Positions 17,519 through 25,988 of a stretch of 64,000 nt of DNA are shown in pieces (position 1 is the stretch's first letter; each line of letters starts with the position of its first letter). This stretch comes from Candidatus Eiseniibacteriota bacterium (GTDB lineage Bacteria > Eisenbacteria > RBG-16-71-46 > JAFGJU01), in the NCBI GenBank assembly GCA_016928935.1, contig JAFGJU010000007.1:1-64000 (forward strand), read 5' to 3'. The notes beneath the pieces were generated by a model. The model was not told the origin of the DNA and did no database searches. It saw only the letters and a list, made by a program, of their open reading frames with translations. A program made the position numbers and the translations under genes.

Positions 17519-19660
17519 ATGGCCGGCATCCCTTCCATCTTCTGGATAGTCCCAGTTGCAGGCATCGCGACAGTCCTCTTCGCGGTCCTCCTCATCAGGC
17601 ACGTGCTGCGCCGTGACCCCGGCACGCCCAAGATGAGAGAGATCGGTGACGTCATCTTCGAGGGGGCCTGGGCGTTCTTGAAGCGCCAGTACAGCACCAT
17701 AGGCCTTCTGTCGCTTCTCGTGGCCGTCATAATAGGCATCCTCGTGGCCCTACTCGGCGGAGAAAAGGGCATAGAGGGAATGACCGCGGTCGGAATCGGC
17801 TGGCGGACAGCGGTGGCCTTCTTGCTCGGCGCCTTCTGCTCCAGCATCTCCGGGTTCATCGGCATGTATGTGGCCGTGAAGTCGAACGTCCGGTGCGCGG
17901 CCGCGGCCCAGAAGAACCTGTCCCAGGCCGTTACTGTGGCCCTGAGGGGCGGCGCCGTGTCCGGCTTCCTGATCACTGCACTGAGCCTGTTGGGGGTTAC
18001 GGCCATCTTCTTCGCCTTTGGCGGCGCCACGCGGCCGCACATAGCCCCGCATCTCATAGTGGGATTCGGGTTCGGAGCGAGCTTCGTGGCCCTTTTCGCG
18101 CAGCTGGGGGGCGGGATATACACCAAGGCGGCGGACATGGGGGCGGACCTGGTTGGAAAGGTGGAGGCGGGCATTCCCGAGGACGACCCCCGGAACGCCG
18201 CGGTCATCGCCGATCTGGTGGGGGACAACGTCGGCGACTGCGCCGGCCGTGGAGCGGACCTGTTTGAGTCAACGGCGGCCGAGAACATAGGAGCAATGAT
18301 ACTGGGCATCATAGCCTACCTGGCCACTCACAACGTGGCCTGGGTGCTGTTTCCTCTCGTCGTCCGTGGTTTCGGCTTGGTGGCCAGCATGGTGGGCCTT
18401 ATGTGTGTGCGCGCCAGGGAAAACGAGAATGCCATGGATGCCCTGAACCGCGGGTACTTCGTGGCCGTCGGCCTCTCCATAATAGGCCTGGCAGTCACGA
18501 TCCACGTCATGCTGCACAACTGGTGGCTGTTCGGAGCCGGCCTGGTCGGCATACTGGCGAGCGTCGTCACCATCTTCGTGACCCAGTACTACACGGAATC
18601 CAGGTACAAGCCCGTGAAGGACATCGCCCAGGCCTCAAAGACGGGGCCGGCGACCAACATAGTCGTAGGGATCGCAGTGGGCTTCGAAACCACTCTCGCA
18701 ACGGCAATAGTCATAGGTGGCTCTCTGATGCTCTCGTACTGGATGGGACAGATGAGCGGCGTCCTGGGAGCGGGCGCCTTCGGCACTGCCGTGGCCACGA
18801 TGGGCATGCTCATGACCTGCCCTTACATCCTGTCCATGGACACGTTCGGCCCAATCACGGATAACGCAAACGGCATAAACCAAATGGCCGGGGTAGGCAA
18901 GGAAGTGCGCCACATCACGGACAGGCTGGACGCCGTCGGCAACACCACCAAGGCGTTGACCAAGGGTTATGCCATGGTGTCCGCCGGCCTCGCCGCCTTC
19001 CTGCTCTTCCAGGCCTACCTCGACAGAGTCTCCTTCCTCAGGTTCGGTGAGGAGGGCAAGTACAACGTGGTTGACATAGCCAAGGTGGAGGTCTTCGTAG
19101 GCGCCCTCCTGGCAGTCATGATCGTGTACCTATTCAGCTCCTGGGCCATAAGGGCGGTCGGCAAGACGGCCGGCGCCATAATCCAGGAGGTGCGACGGCA
19201 ATTCCAGTCGGACCCGGGCATCATGGCCGGGACCTCCAAGCCGGATTACTCCAGGGCCGTGGACATAACGGCCCGAGCCGGCCTGCGTGAGATGGTCGCA
19301 CCCGGGCTTCTGCCGGTACTGGCTCCCGTGGTCATAGGCCTGCTCTTCAAGTGGGCCGGCTACGACGCGGCCATGGTCGTGGCCGCCGTGCTGATGGTGG
19401 GGACCATCGCGGGCATCATGCTGGCCTCGTTCATGAACAACGGCGGCGGCGCCTGGGACAACGCCAAGAAAATGATAGAGGACGGCCAGCTCAAGGACGA
19501 GAAGGGGAACGTCATTACCAAGGGCAGTTTCACCCACGCAGCTGCGGTCGTCGGAGACACGGTCGGCGACCCGTTCAAGGACACCGCGGGACCGTCTCTC
19601 CACGTGCTCGTGAAACTCTTGAGCACGATCACTCTGGTGATGTGCCCGCTGTTCATCTGA
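17519..19660 (+). CDS. hppA: Membrane-bound, K+-independent-type H+-translocating pyrophosphatase
   Basis: 713 residues, about 16 predicted membrane helices. Hydrolyses PPi to pump ions across the inner membrane, or makes PPi in reverse. The substrate site is DLVGKVEAGIPEDDPRN, followed by a VGDNVGDCAG acid cluster. A second acidic cluster, DTVGDPFKDTAGPS, is near the C-terminus. The diagnostic segment reads GNTTKA: Lys at the position where K+-dependent enzymes have Ala, so it should not need K+ and probably pumps H+. One conserved Asn is replaced (ADLVGDN for ADNVGDN). AGGAGG precedes the ATG. It makes the PPi of biosynthesis, including the purine and tRNA steps in this window, energetically useful. 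Confidence 0.95.
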   Translation: MAGIPSIFWIVPVAGIATVLFAVLLIRHVLRRDPGTPKMREIGDVIFEGAWAFLKRQYSTIGLLSLLVAVIIGILVALLGGEKGIEGMTAVGIGWRTAVAFLLGAFCSSISGFIGMYVAVKSNVRCAAAAQKNLSQAVTVALRGGAVSGFLITALSLLGVTAIFFAFGGATRPHIAPHLIVGFGFGASFVALFAQLGGGIYTKAADMGADLVGKVEAGIPEDDPRNAAVIADLVGDNVGDCAGRGADLFESTAAENIGAMILGIIAYLATHNVAWVLFPLVVRGFGLVASMVGLMCVRARENENAMDALNRGYFVAVGLSIIGLAVTIHVMLHNWWLFGAGLVGILASVVTIFVTQYYTESRYKPVKDIAQASKTGPATNIVVGIAVGFETTLATAIVIGGSLMLSYWMGQMSGVLGAGAFGTAVATMGMLMTCPYILSMDTFGPITDNANGINQMAGVGKEVRHITDRLDAVGNTTKALTKGYAMVSAGLAAFLLFQAYLDRVSFLRFGEEGKYNVVDIAKVEVFVGALLAVMIVYLFSSWAIRAVGKTAGAIIQEVRRQFQSDPGIMAGTSKPDYSRAVDITARAGLREMVAPGLLPVLAPVVIGLLFKWAGYDAAMVVAAVLMVGTIAGIMLASFMNNGGGAWDNAKKMIEDGQLKDEKGNVITKGSFTHAAAVVGDTVGDPFKDTAGPSLHVLVKLLSTITLVMCPLFI

Positions 19661-19823
19661 AGCCTCGCGCGAGCCGGCGCGACAGCGCTTTCGGCCGGCT
19701 GGAGGCCTCGTGCATCCATACGGAGCCTCCCGCCGGCCTTGCCGTCCGGTGACCGTTCGACTGCCCATTCCGGGTTCCACAGGCTCGCACAGCGCCGGAC
19801 GGGTCCGCCTGAGGAGGTGCTCA

Positions 19824-20225
19824 TTGGAGTACGTCGAGATCGACGCAAGAGACAGACAGCTCATTGCCGCCGCCGCGGAGGTCATCCGCAGAAATTTTCG
19901 CGAGGACAGACACACGGTGGGCGCCGCGGTGCGTTGTCCTTCCGGCAGGACGTACGTGGGGGTCAACGTGGATTCCTGCGGATACGGACCCTGCGCGGAG
20001 CCCATCGCAATCGGCGCGGCGTTCAGTGCGGGAGAGAGCGGAATCGAGGCCATAGTCGCGGTGGAGGGCAAGAGCGGCAGCTACGGCGTCCTTTCTCCGT
20101 GCGGCAATTGCAGGCAGCTCCTCCTCGACTACGCGCCGGACGCGATGGTCATAGTGCTGCTCGACGGAAACGCAGTCAAGGTCAGAGCCAGGGACCTCCT
20201 GCCCGCCCCCTACCGGAGCTACTGA
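19824..20225 (+). CDS. cdd: Cytidine deaminase family protein
   Basis: 133 residues from a TTG start at 19824 that has GAGGAGG seven bases before it; upstream in-frame codons add an Arg/Pro-rich extension not seen in the family. The zinc site is complete: CAEPIAIG (Cys and catalytic Glu) and PCGNCRQ (two Cys). The length and the GVNVDS motif match tetrameric cytidine deaminases, which salvage cytidine to uridine; a blasticidin-S-deaminase-like specificity cannot be excluded. It lies 163 nt behind hppA. Confidence 0.87.
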   Translation: MEYVEIDARDRQLIAAAAEVIRRNFREDRHTVGAAVRCPSGRTYVGVNVDSCGYGPCAEPIAIGAAFSAGESGIEAIVAVEGKSGSYGVLSPCGNCRQLLLDYAPDAMVIVLLDGNAVKVRARDLLPAPYRSY

Positions 20226-20288
20226 GCCGCCGTCGACACGCCGCCCTGCCCTACCGTTCAGGCCGGCGTTCCGAGCACTCCGGCCGCG

Positions 20289-21770
20289 TCATTCAAGCCT
20301 CTCCAGCATCTTCGCGACTTTCCGACCCACCCTCACCGCCGCCGGCGGGTCGTAGTTCGAGAGGACCACGGTCGTGTAGCCCACCCCGGGCTGCGCTTCG
20401 AGGTACGCGCTGATTCCGGGAGCGCCGCCCGCGACTGCGATTCCGCCCTCGGACACCTCACGCGACGCCTCCGGTGCCGAGAGCTTCCCGGCCTTCAGCG
20501 CAAGCACGAGCCTCAAGAGGTCGTCCGCGTTCGAATAGCCTCCGCCGGCCGAGCTCCCCCGCGCGGGCCGAGTGTAGATGTTGTTGCGCCGTGGCTCACC
20601 ACGGCGCTCCTCCTGGCCCCACGCATGAGTGTAGCCGCTGGCCACGTCGGGAACGGGCACGTCGGCTTCCAGATGCCCCGTGCTTTCCATGCCGGCCGGC
20701 GCGCATATGTGTTCGCGCACGTAGTCGAAGTAGGTCTGCCCGCTCGCTTTCTCCACTATCAGGCCGAGCACCACGTAACCGCCGTTGGAATATGCGCTGC
20801 TCGTGCCCGGCTCGAACGCCAGGGAGTCGGACGCAAACAGCGGGAGGTAGTCAACGAGGTCCCTTATCCTGTCCTTGGGAGTGTCGGCGTATCTCTGACC
20901 GAAGAAATCCCCTATGCCAGACGTCATCTCCAACAGGTGTCGCACGGTCACTTTCGCTGCTGCTTCCGCGTTCGAATAGTCAGGCAGGAACTTCCCTATC
21001 GTGTCATCCAGAGTCAGGGCGCCCCTCGCCGCGAGCTGTTCCACCGCGATGCGCGTGAACAGCTTGTTTATGGAGCCCAGGTTGAAACGAGTCTCTGCAC
21101 GGTTCGGGACTCCGTATTCCTTGCTGGCCGTTCCGAACGCTCTTCTGAACACCGTGACGTCGGGCCTGGCCAAAAGGACTACTCCGGAGAACTCGTCACG
21201 CCTCGCGAGTGAGTCAAGGTATGCGGACAGCTCCGCAACCAGCTGTGTCTCGTTGAGCGGAGGCCCTTCCCCTTCCGGTGAAGGCGGACCCTCCAGCAAC
21301 TCGAAACGCGCTCCCAGGAAACGATGAGGAGGCTCAGCCTCGAAGGCGAAAGATATCTCCAGCCACTTCCCGGTCCCGCCGCGCGCCACCACCGTGAGCG
21401 CGTCCTCCCGCACCCGAGTGATCCGCTCCAACTCGAGCACCCCCGTGTCCTCCCTGATCTGCCGCAGTGCCTGGAGCCGGCCCTCCACGGGCCTCTGGCG
21501 TGCTCCCTCCGGCGACAGGTTGGCCTCCAGGTAGACACGCATCTCGGCCTCCTGTCCGGCGTTGAAAGCCTCCAAGAAGCCGGCCACGCGCTTTCCCGCC
21601 TGTGTGTCCGGCAGTCGCGCCGTGCCCACTGAGTCGCGGCCCGCGGCCTCGGACCCGCTCTGTGTCCGGCTGTTCGGGGCCGCGCCCGCGTGCCTAGCCC
21701 AGCTTCCTGACGGGGTCAGCGCCAGCAGGCCGCAGACGAGCAACGTTGCCATGAGGGGTTCAGTCTTCAT
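20289..21770 (-). CDS. Exported serine hydrolase, class C beta-lactamase/penicillin-binding family
   Basis: 493 residues with a signal peptide (about 1-25). The first 160 or so residues resemble the small helper domain found before many such hydrolases. The beta-lactamase-like domain follows, with the catalytic SxxK as SINK, the tyrosine motif YSN in SAYSNGGYVV, and a C-terminal GGAPG that takes the place of the KTG/HxG strand. Likely a peptidase or esterase acting in the periplasm; true beta-lactam resistance is unlikely to be its main role. AAGGAG precedes the ATG. It converges with cdd. Confidence 0.85.
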   Translation of the reverse strand: MKTEPLMATLLVCGLLALTPSGSWARHAGAAPNSRTQSGSEAAGRDSVGTARLPDTQAGKRVAGFLEAFNAGQEAEMRVYLEANLSPEGARQRPVEGRLQALRQIREDTGVLELERITRVREDALTVVARGGTGKWLEISFAFEAEPPHRFLGARFELLEGPPSPEGEGPPLNETQLVAELSAYLDSLARRDEFSGVVLLARPDVTVFRRAFGTASKEYGVPNRAETRFNLGSINKLFTRIAVEQLAARGALTLDDTIGKFLPDYSNAEAAAKVTVRHLLEMTSGIGDFFGQRYADTPKDRIRDLVDYLPLFASDSLAFEPGTSSAYSNGGYVVLGLIVEKASGQTYFDYVREHICAPAGMESTGHLEADVPVPDVASGYTHAWGQEERRGEPRRNNIYTRPARGSSAGGGYSNADDLLRLVLALKAGKLSAPEASREVSEGGIAVAGGAPGISAYLEAQPGVGYTTVVLSNYDPPAAVRVGRKVAKMLERLE

Positions 21771-21911
21771 CAGCTTCTCCTTGTTTGCGGGTCCATTCCG
21801 CGTGCCGTCACTCGGTTATACGCCCTTCTGCCCAGACTGTTCCAGGAAATATGCCGCGCGCCGACAGCTTTGGCAAGCGCGCCGGCGCATCCCCCCACGT
21901 CCGCTTTGTGA

Positions 21912-21941
21912 TTGACATGACGCGTGCGCATTCCTTACAAT
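21912..21941 (+). promoter_or_regulatory. Promoter of the FBP aldolase/phosphatase gene
   Basis: -35 TTGACA (21912-21917), 18-nt spacer, -10 TACAAT (21936-21941), about 135 nt before the start codon. A near-consensus promoter. Confidence 0.65.
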
Positions 21942-22078
21942 ACCTTGCTAAGTTACTCATGTCCGCTCCGACTCCTGCAACCTCACTCATGGGGAAGGCG
22001 GGGACCTACAAAACATGAGCCGAGATGTCTCTGGGCGAGAGTTCTGAGTGCAGCGACCTCTGCGACGAAGGAGGAAAG

Positions 22079-23185
22079 ATGGCTGGGAAGAAGACGACCG
22101 TCAGTGTCATTAAGGCCGACGTCGGCGGGTACGTAGGACACTCCGGCATGCACCCCGACGTGGTGGCAAAAGCGAACGAGATGCTGGAGGTGGCCGTTGA
22201 AAAGGGACTCGTGACCGACTTCCACGTGACCTGGTGCGGCGACGACCTTGAACTCATAATGACTCACGTCAGGGGCCTCGAAGCGGCCGACATACACAAG
22301 CTCGCATGGGACATCTTTCTGGCCGGCACAGAAGTCGCCAAGAAGCTCGGGCTGTACGGCGCGGGCCAGGACATCCTCAAGGACGCCTTCAGTGGCACGG
22401 TCAAGGGACTCGGCCCGGGTGTGGCCGAGATGGAGTTTACCGAGAGAAGGAGCGACCCCATCATAGTGTTCATGGCCGATAAGACCTCTCCTGGGGCCTG
22501 GAACCTTCCTCTCTACAAGATGTTCGCTGACCCGTTCAACACGGCGGGTCTGGTCATTGACCCCAGCATGCACGAGGGCTTCAATTTCCTCGTGCTCGAC
22601 GTAATCGACTCCAAGGAGATCATCCTCTCTGCGCCGGACGAGCTGTACGACATACTCGCCTTGATAGGCTCGCCCGCCAGGTACATGATAAAGTCCATTT
22701 ACAGGCGCGCTGACGGGGAGATAGGAGCCAGCGCGTCAACCCAGAGACTCAGTCTCATAGCCGGCAAGTACGTCGGCAAGGACGATCCCGTCCTCGTGGT
22801 CCGCGCTCAGAGCGGCCTGCCGGCCGTGGGCGAGATACTCGAGCCCTTCGCGTTCCCACACATCGTGGAGGGGTGGATGAGAGGCTCACACAACGGCCCT
22901 CTGATGCCGGTCGCCTTCCAGGACGCAACGCCGACCAGGTTCGACGGACCGCCAAGGGTCATAGCTGCCGGCTTCCAGGTGACGAACGGCCAGCTCATCG
23001 GGCCCGTGGACATGTTCGACGACCCCGGCTTTGACCTGGCGAGGAGCAAGGCCAACGAAATCGCTGACTACATGAGGCGGCACGGCCCGTTTGAGCCGCA
23101 CAGGCTCCCGGCTGAGGCGATGGAGTACACCACCCTTCCGAGCCTCCTCGCGAAGCTGAAGGACAGGTTCAAGAACACCAAGTAG
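22079..23185 (+). CDS. fbp: Bifunctional fructose-1,6-bisphosphate aldolase/phosphatase (class V FBPase)
   Basis: 368 residues from the ATG at 22079 with AAGGAGG before it. The N-terminal signature IKADVGGYVGHSGMHPD supplies metal and phosphate ligands typical of this archaeal-type enzyme. Further family segments are KSIYRRADGEIGAS, GKYVGKDDPV (the region of the Schiff-base lysine in characterised enzymes) and FPHIVEGWMRGSHNGPLMPV. It condenses triose phosphates and dephosphorylates the product in one protein, making gluconeogenesis unidirectional. It is common in Archaea and in deeply branching, often thermophilic or autotrophic bacteria. A near-consensus promoter precedes it and a terminator follows inside comEC. 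Confidence 0.95.
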   Translation: MAGKKTTVSVIKADVGGYVGHSGMHPDVVAKANEMLEVAVEKGLVTDFHVTWCGDDLELIMTHVRGLEAADIHKLAWDIFLAGTEVAKKLGLYGAGQDILKDAFSGTVKGLGPGVAEMEFTERRSDPIIVFMADKTSPGAWNLPLYKMFADPFNTAGLVIDPSMHEGFNFLVLDVIDSKEIILSAPDELYDILALIGSPARYMIKSIYRRADGEIGASASTQRLSLIAGKYVGKDDPVLVVRAQSGLPAVGEILEPFAFPHIVEGWMRGSHNGPLMPVAFQDATPTRFDGPPRVIAAGFQVTNGQLIGPVDMFDDPGFDLARSKANEIADYMRRHGPFEPHRLPAEAMEYTTLPSLLAKLKDRFKNTK

Positions 23186-23198
23186 CCGCCGGCCCCGG

Positions 23199-25781
23199 TC
23201 AGCGTCGGCGCAAGCCCCTGGCGAAGGAGAGCAGAGCGAACGCGCGCAGCGTCCGTTCTGCTCTCCACTTCTTTGCCCTCCCCAAGAACGGATGTGACGC
23301 TCCCGGGTCGGCCGTCCGCACCGAGAGCAGCCGGCTCACCTCGAAACTCACGCATCCGTCCACGTCAGTGCGAAACACCCGCGCTCCGACATGCTTGTAC
23401 GACTCGACCACGTCCCTGGACGGATGGCCGAACCGGTTCTTCCGGCCCACGCTGAACACAACGTAGTCGGGCCTCACGCTCGCCACGAACCGCTCGCTCA
23501 GCGTCTCGGCGGCCCCGTGGTGCGCGGCCTTGACTATGGTGACGGCGGGACGGCTCTCGCCGCCGGGTCGCCCCACGCCGTGCGCCCGCGGCTCACCGTT
23601 CGCTCCGGGGTCGCCTGCCGGTGCGCCGATTCTGTCCGCAACGGCGTCGAGCACCGTCGCGCTCACGTCTCCGGTGAAGACCACCCTCACCCCTTCGTAC
23701 TCCAGCACACACACCACGGACGAATCGTTGAGGGAAGAGGAGGACGTGTCCGGACTGGTCCTTCCAGTGGGGTGCAGGAACCGCATGACCGCCTCGCGGC
23801 GCCGCGCTCCGCCGGCCGCAGCGCGGATGACCGAACCCGAGCGCGCAGTCGCTTCCAGCGCGGTTCCACGCGCTCGCGCAGCCCGGGCCACCAGGCCCCA
23901 CACTGCGCTTGTCGTGTCGGCCCCCGAGGTCATCACGCGGCCGACCTTCCCCCTCTGAATGAGCCACGGCAGGCCGCCTGCGTGGTCCGAATGAAAGTGC
24001 GTCACTATGGCGGCGTCAACTGCGCGGAGGTTCTTGGCCCGCAGGTACGGCGCGACAACTCTCTCGCCGCAGTTCCACCCTCCTTTCGCGTCGCCGACGT
24101 CGACAAGCAGGCTGCTCCCGTCGGGCAGGCGGAGCAGCGCGGCGTCCCCCTGGCCGACGTCCAGAAAGTCCACGGTCATCCGTCCCTCGCCTCCCCACGG
24201 CAGGCCGGACAGTGCCCCGGCCGGTCCCACCCCGGCGAAACGACCCAGGAGCATCGCCACGCAGGACGCCGTCACGACGAGAGCCGCCGTCTTCCCGGGC
24301 GGGCCGCGCCTCTCAATTGTGGCGGCCAGGCTCAGAGCGGCGAAGAAGGCACCCAGGAAGACGACGACCTCCACCACATGCGGCCGCGACAACTCGAGGA
24401 CTGCGTGCGGCGCTGAAGCTGCCAGCCCGGCCACCAGGTTGCAGAGCCGAAGAAGGAGCCAGGTGAGGTCGAACGAGTACCCGGCCACCCATGGGAAGAC
24501 GCCGGCCAGCGCGAGCGAGCAGAACCCGCAGACCAGTCCTGCCGAGGCCAGCGGAATGCCCAGTAGGTTGGCCGGCACCGCCACGAGCGACACGCTCCCG
24601 AACTGAAGCGCGAGCAGCGGCAGCACTCCCAGTTGGGCCACCGAGGTGGTCAATGCGGTGGAGCCGGCGTACTTCCACGCCCACCCGGGCATCCTGACCG
24701 CCTGTTTCAGTCGCCCGGCCAATCTGGCGGACATGATTATGGACCCGGTCGCCAGGTACGAAAGCTGAAACCCCGCGTCCCAAAAGTAACGAGGGTTGAC
24801 GAGCAGCAGTACGGCGCAGCTCCCGAACAGAGGGTTCATCAGGTCCGCGCTCCGTCTCAGCAGACGAGACGCCGCCACCCACGTCAGCATCAGGGCCGCT
24901 CGCACGGTCGGAGGCTGGAACCCGGAGAGGCTGCAGTAGAACCACACCAGGGCCGCCGCCCCTGCCAAGGCCGCGCGGTCACGAATTCCCACACCTTTCA
25001 AGAGAATGAGCGCCGCCAGCCCCACCAGAGCCGTGTGCATTCCCGACACGGACAGGATGTGCACCAGTCCCGAGTCTCTGAACGCGACCTTCGTCTCCTG
25101 CGAGAACTCCCCCCTCTCCCCAAGTACCAGGGCCAGCAGGAACGCTCTCTCCTCCCCCACCATCCGCTTCTGAATCGTCTCTCGTGCCCACCGCCTGAGC
25201 GGCGCCACGTAGGCCCCGACCACTCCGCCCGAAGAGCGCCCCCTCTTGACCAGCGGACGCAGAAACCCGGGCACATCCAGGACGTACCAGACATTCTGCT
25301 GGAAGAGATAGGCGGCCTCGCTGTATCCCCCGTCGTTGCGACGACCCGCCGAGTTTCTGAGGCTGCCGGTCACAGTCAGTGTGTCGCCGGGGCGTAAGTC
25401 CGCCGGCAGGCTCCTCAGCCTGACGAGCACCCTTCTGCCCGAGGTCTTCATCACCACGGAACCGCCGGTCTGAGACTGCTGCGCAAACCCACACACTGTG
25501 CCGCGCAGCGTCACAGTCCTCTCTCCCAAGACCCGGACATTTGCGCACTGGGCCGTGACCCGTTCCGACGCAACCAGGCCCACCGCGGACACGAGGAGTG
25601 AGGCCGTCAACAAGCCGCGCAGGGTCCGGAGAACGGAGGAAGACCCTCCGGCGAGCCCCAGGACAACACCCGACCCGCACGCCACGGCGACGAGGAGCCA
25701 GCCCTCCGGACACAGGCACATGGAGAGCCCCGTGCCGGCCGCCACGCACACGCAGAATCTGGCGCTTCCGCAGTCCCACAC
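23199..25781 (-). CDS. comEC: ComEC/Rec2 DNA-uptake channel
   Basis: 860 residues. An N-terminal DUF4131 region with hydrophobic helices is followed by an OB-like loop. The Competence domain comes next, with LVHILSVSGMHTALVG and about ten membrane helices. The C-terminal metallo-beta-lactamase domain has DVGQGDAALL and THFHSDHAGG. It forms the inner-membrane pore for single-stranded DNA during transformation; the MBL domain may degrade the second strand. The start is GTG at 25781 after a GGGTGATGAG stretch. It ends 13 nt from fbp, which converges on it. No other com genes are in the window. Confidence 0.93.
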   Translation of the reverse strand: MWDCGSARFCVCVAAGTGLSMCLCPEGWLLVAVACGSGVVLGLAGGSSSVLRTLRGLLTASLLVSAVGLVASERVTAQCANVRVLGERTVTLRGTVCGFAQQSQTGGSVVMKTSGRRVLVRLRSLPADLRPGDTLTVTGSLRNSAGRRNDGGYSEAAYLFQQNVWYVLDVPGFLRPLVKRGRSSGGVVGAYVAPLRRWARETIQKRMVGEERAFLLALVLGERGEFSQETKVAFRDSGLVHILSVSGMHTALVGLAALILLKGVGIRDRAALAGAAALVWFYCSLSGFQPPTVRAALMLTWVAASRLLRRSADLMNPLFGSCAVLLLVNPRYFWDAGFQLSYLATGSIIMSARLAGRLKQAVRMPGWAWKYAGSTALTTSVAQLGVLPLLALQFGSVSLVAVPANLLGIPLASAGLVCGFCSLALAGVFPWVAGYSFDLTWLLLRLCNLVAGLAASAPHAVLELSRPHVVEVVVFLGAFFAALSLAATIERRGPPGKTAALVVTASCVAMLLGRFAGVGPAGALSGLPWGGEGRMTVDFLDVGQGDAALLRLPDGSSLLVDVGDAKGGWNCGERVVAPYLRAKNLRAVDAAIVTHFHSDHAGGLPWLIQRGKVGRVMTSGADTTSAVWGLVARAARARGTALEATARSGSVIRAAAGGARRREAVMRFLHPTGRTSPDTSSSSLNDSSVVCVLEYEGVRVVFTGDVSATVLDAVADRIGAPAGDPGANGEPRAHGVGRPGGESRPAVTIVKAAHHGAAETLSERFVASVRPDYVVFSVGRKNRFGHPSRDVVESYKHVGARVFRTDVDGCVSFEVSRLLSVRTADPGASHPFLGRAKKWRAERTLRAFALLSFARGLRRR
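23226..23266 (+). terminator. Terminator of fbp, embedded in the 3' end of comEC
   Basis: A perfect 10-bp inverted repeat, GGAGAGCAGA (23226-23235) and TCTGCTCTCC (23257-23266), with a 21-nt loop, followed on the plus strand by ACTTCTTTG. It lies 40 nt past the fbp stop but within the last codons of the convergent comEC gene. Confidence 0.6.
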
Positions 25782-25988
25782 GTCTCATCACCCGACTGAC
25801 CGGCGGGGCAACGTTTGTGCCAGACGGCACCGTCGAGCATTCAGCGCCGTATGCGGGGTGCGCGCCGAGAGCGTGTGAACAAAGTCTACGGAAGCGAACT
25901 CAGGGTTGGCGGAAGCCGCGGCGCCCGCGCCGCGGCGCGAGGAAAGACAATGCAGTGCTCAGTCAACCGGCATGCGAACTGCGTCTAC

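Noticed and set aside
20261..20285. GGCCGG/CCGGCC hairpin between cdd and the serine hydrolase as terminator
   Set aside because: Only six base pairs, long loop and no T tract; too weak to list.
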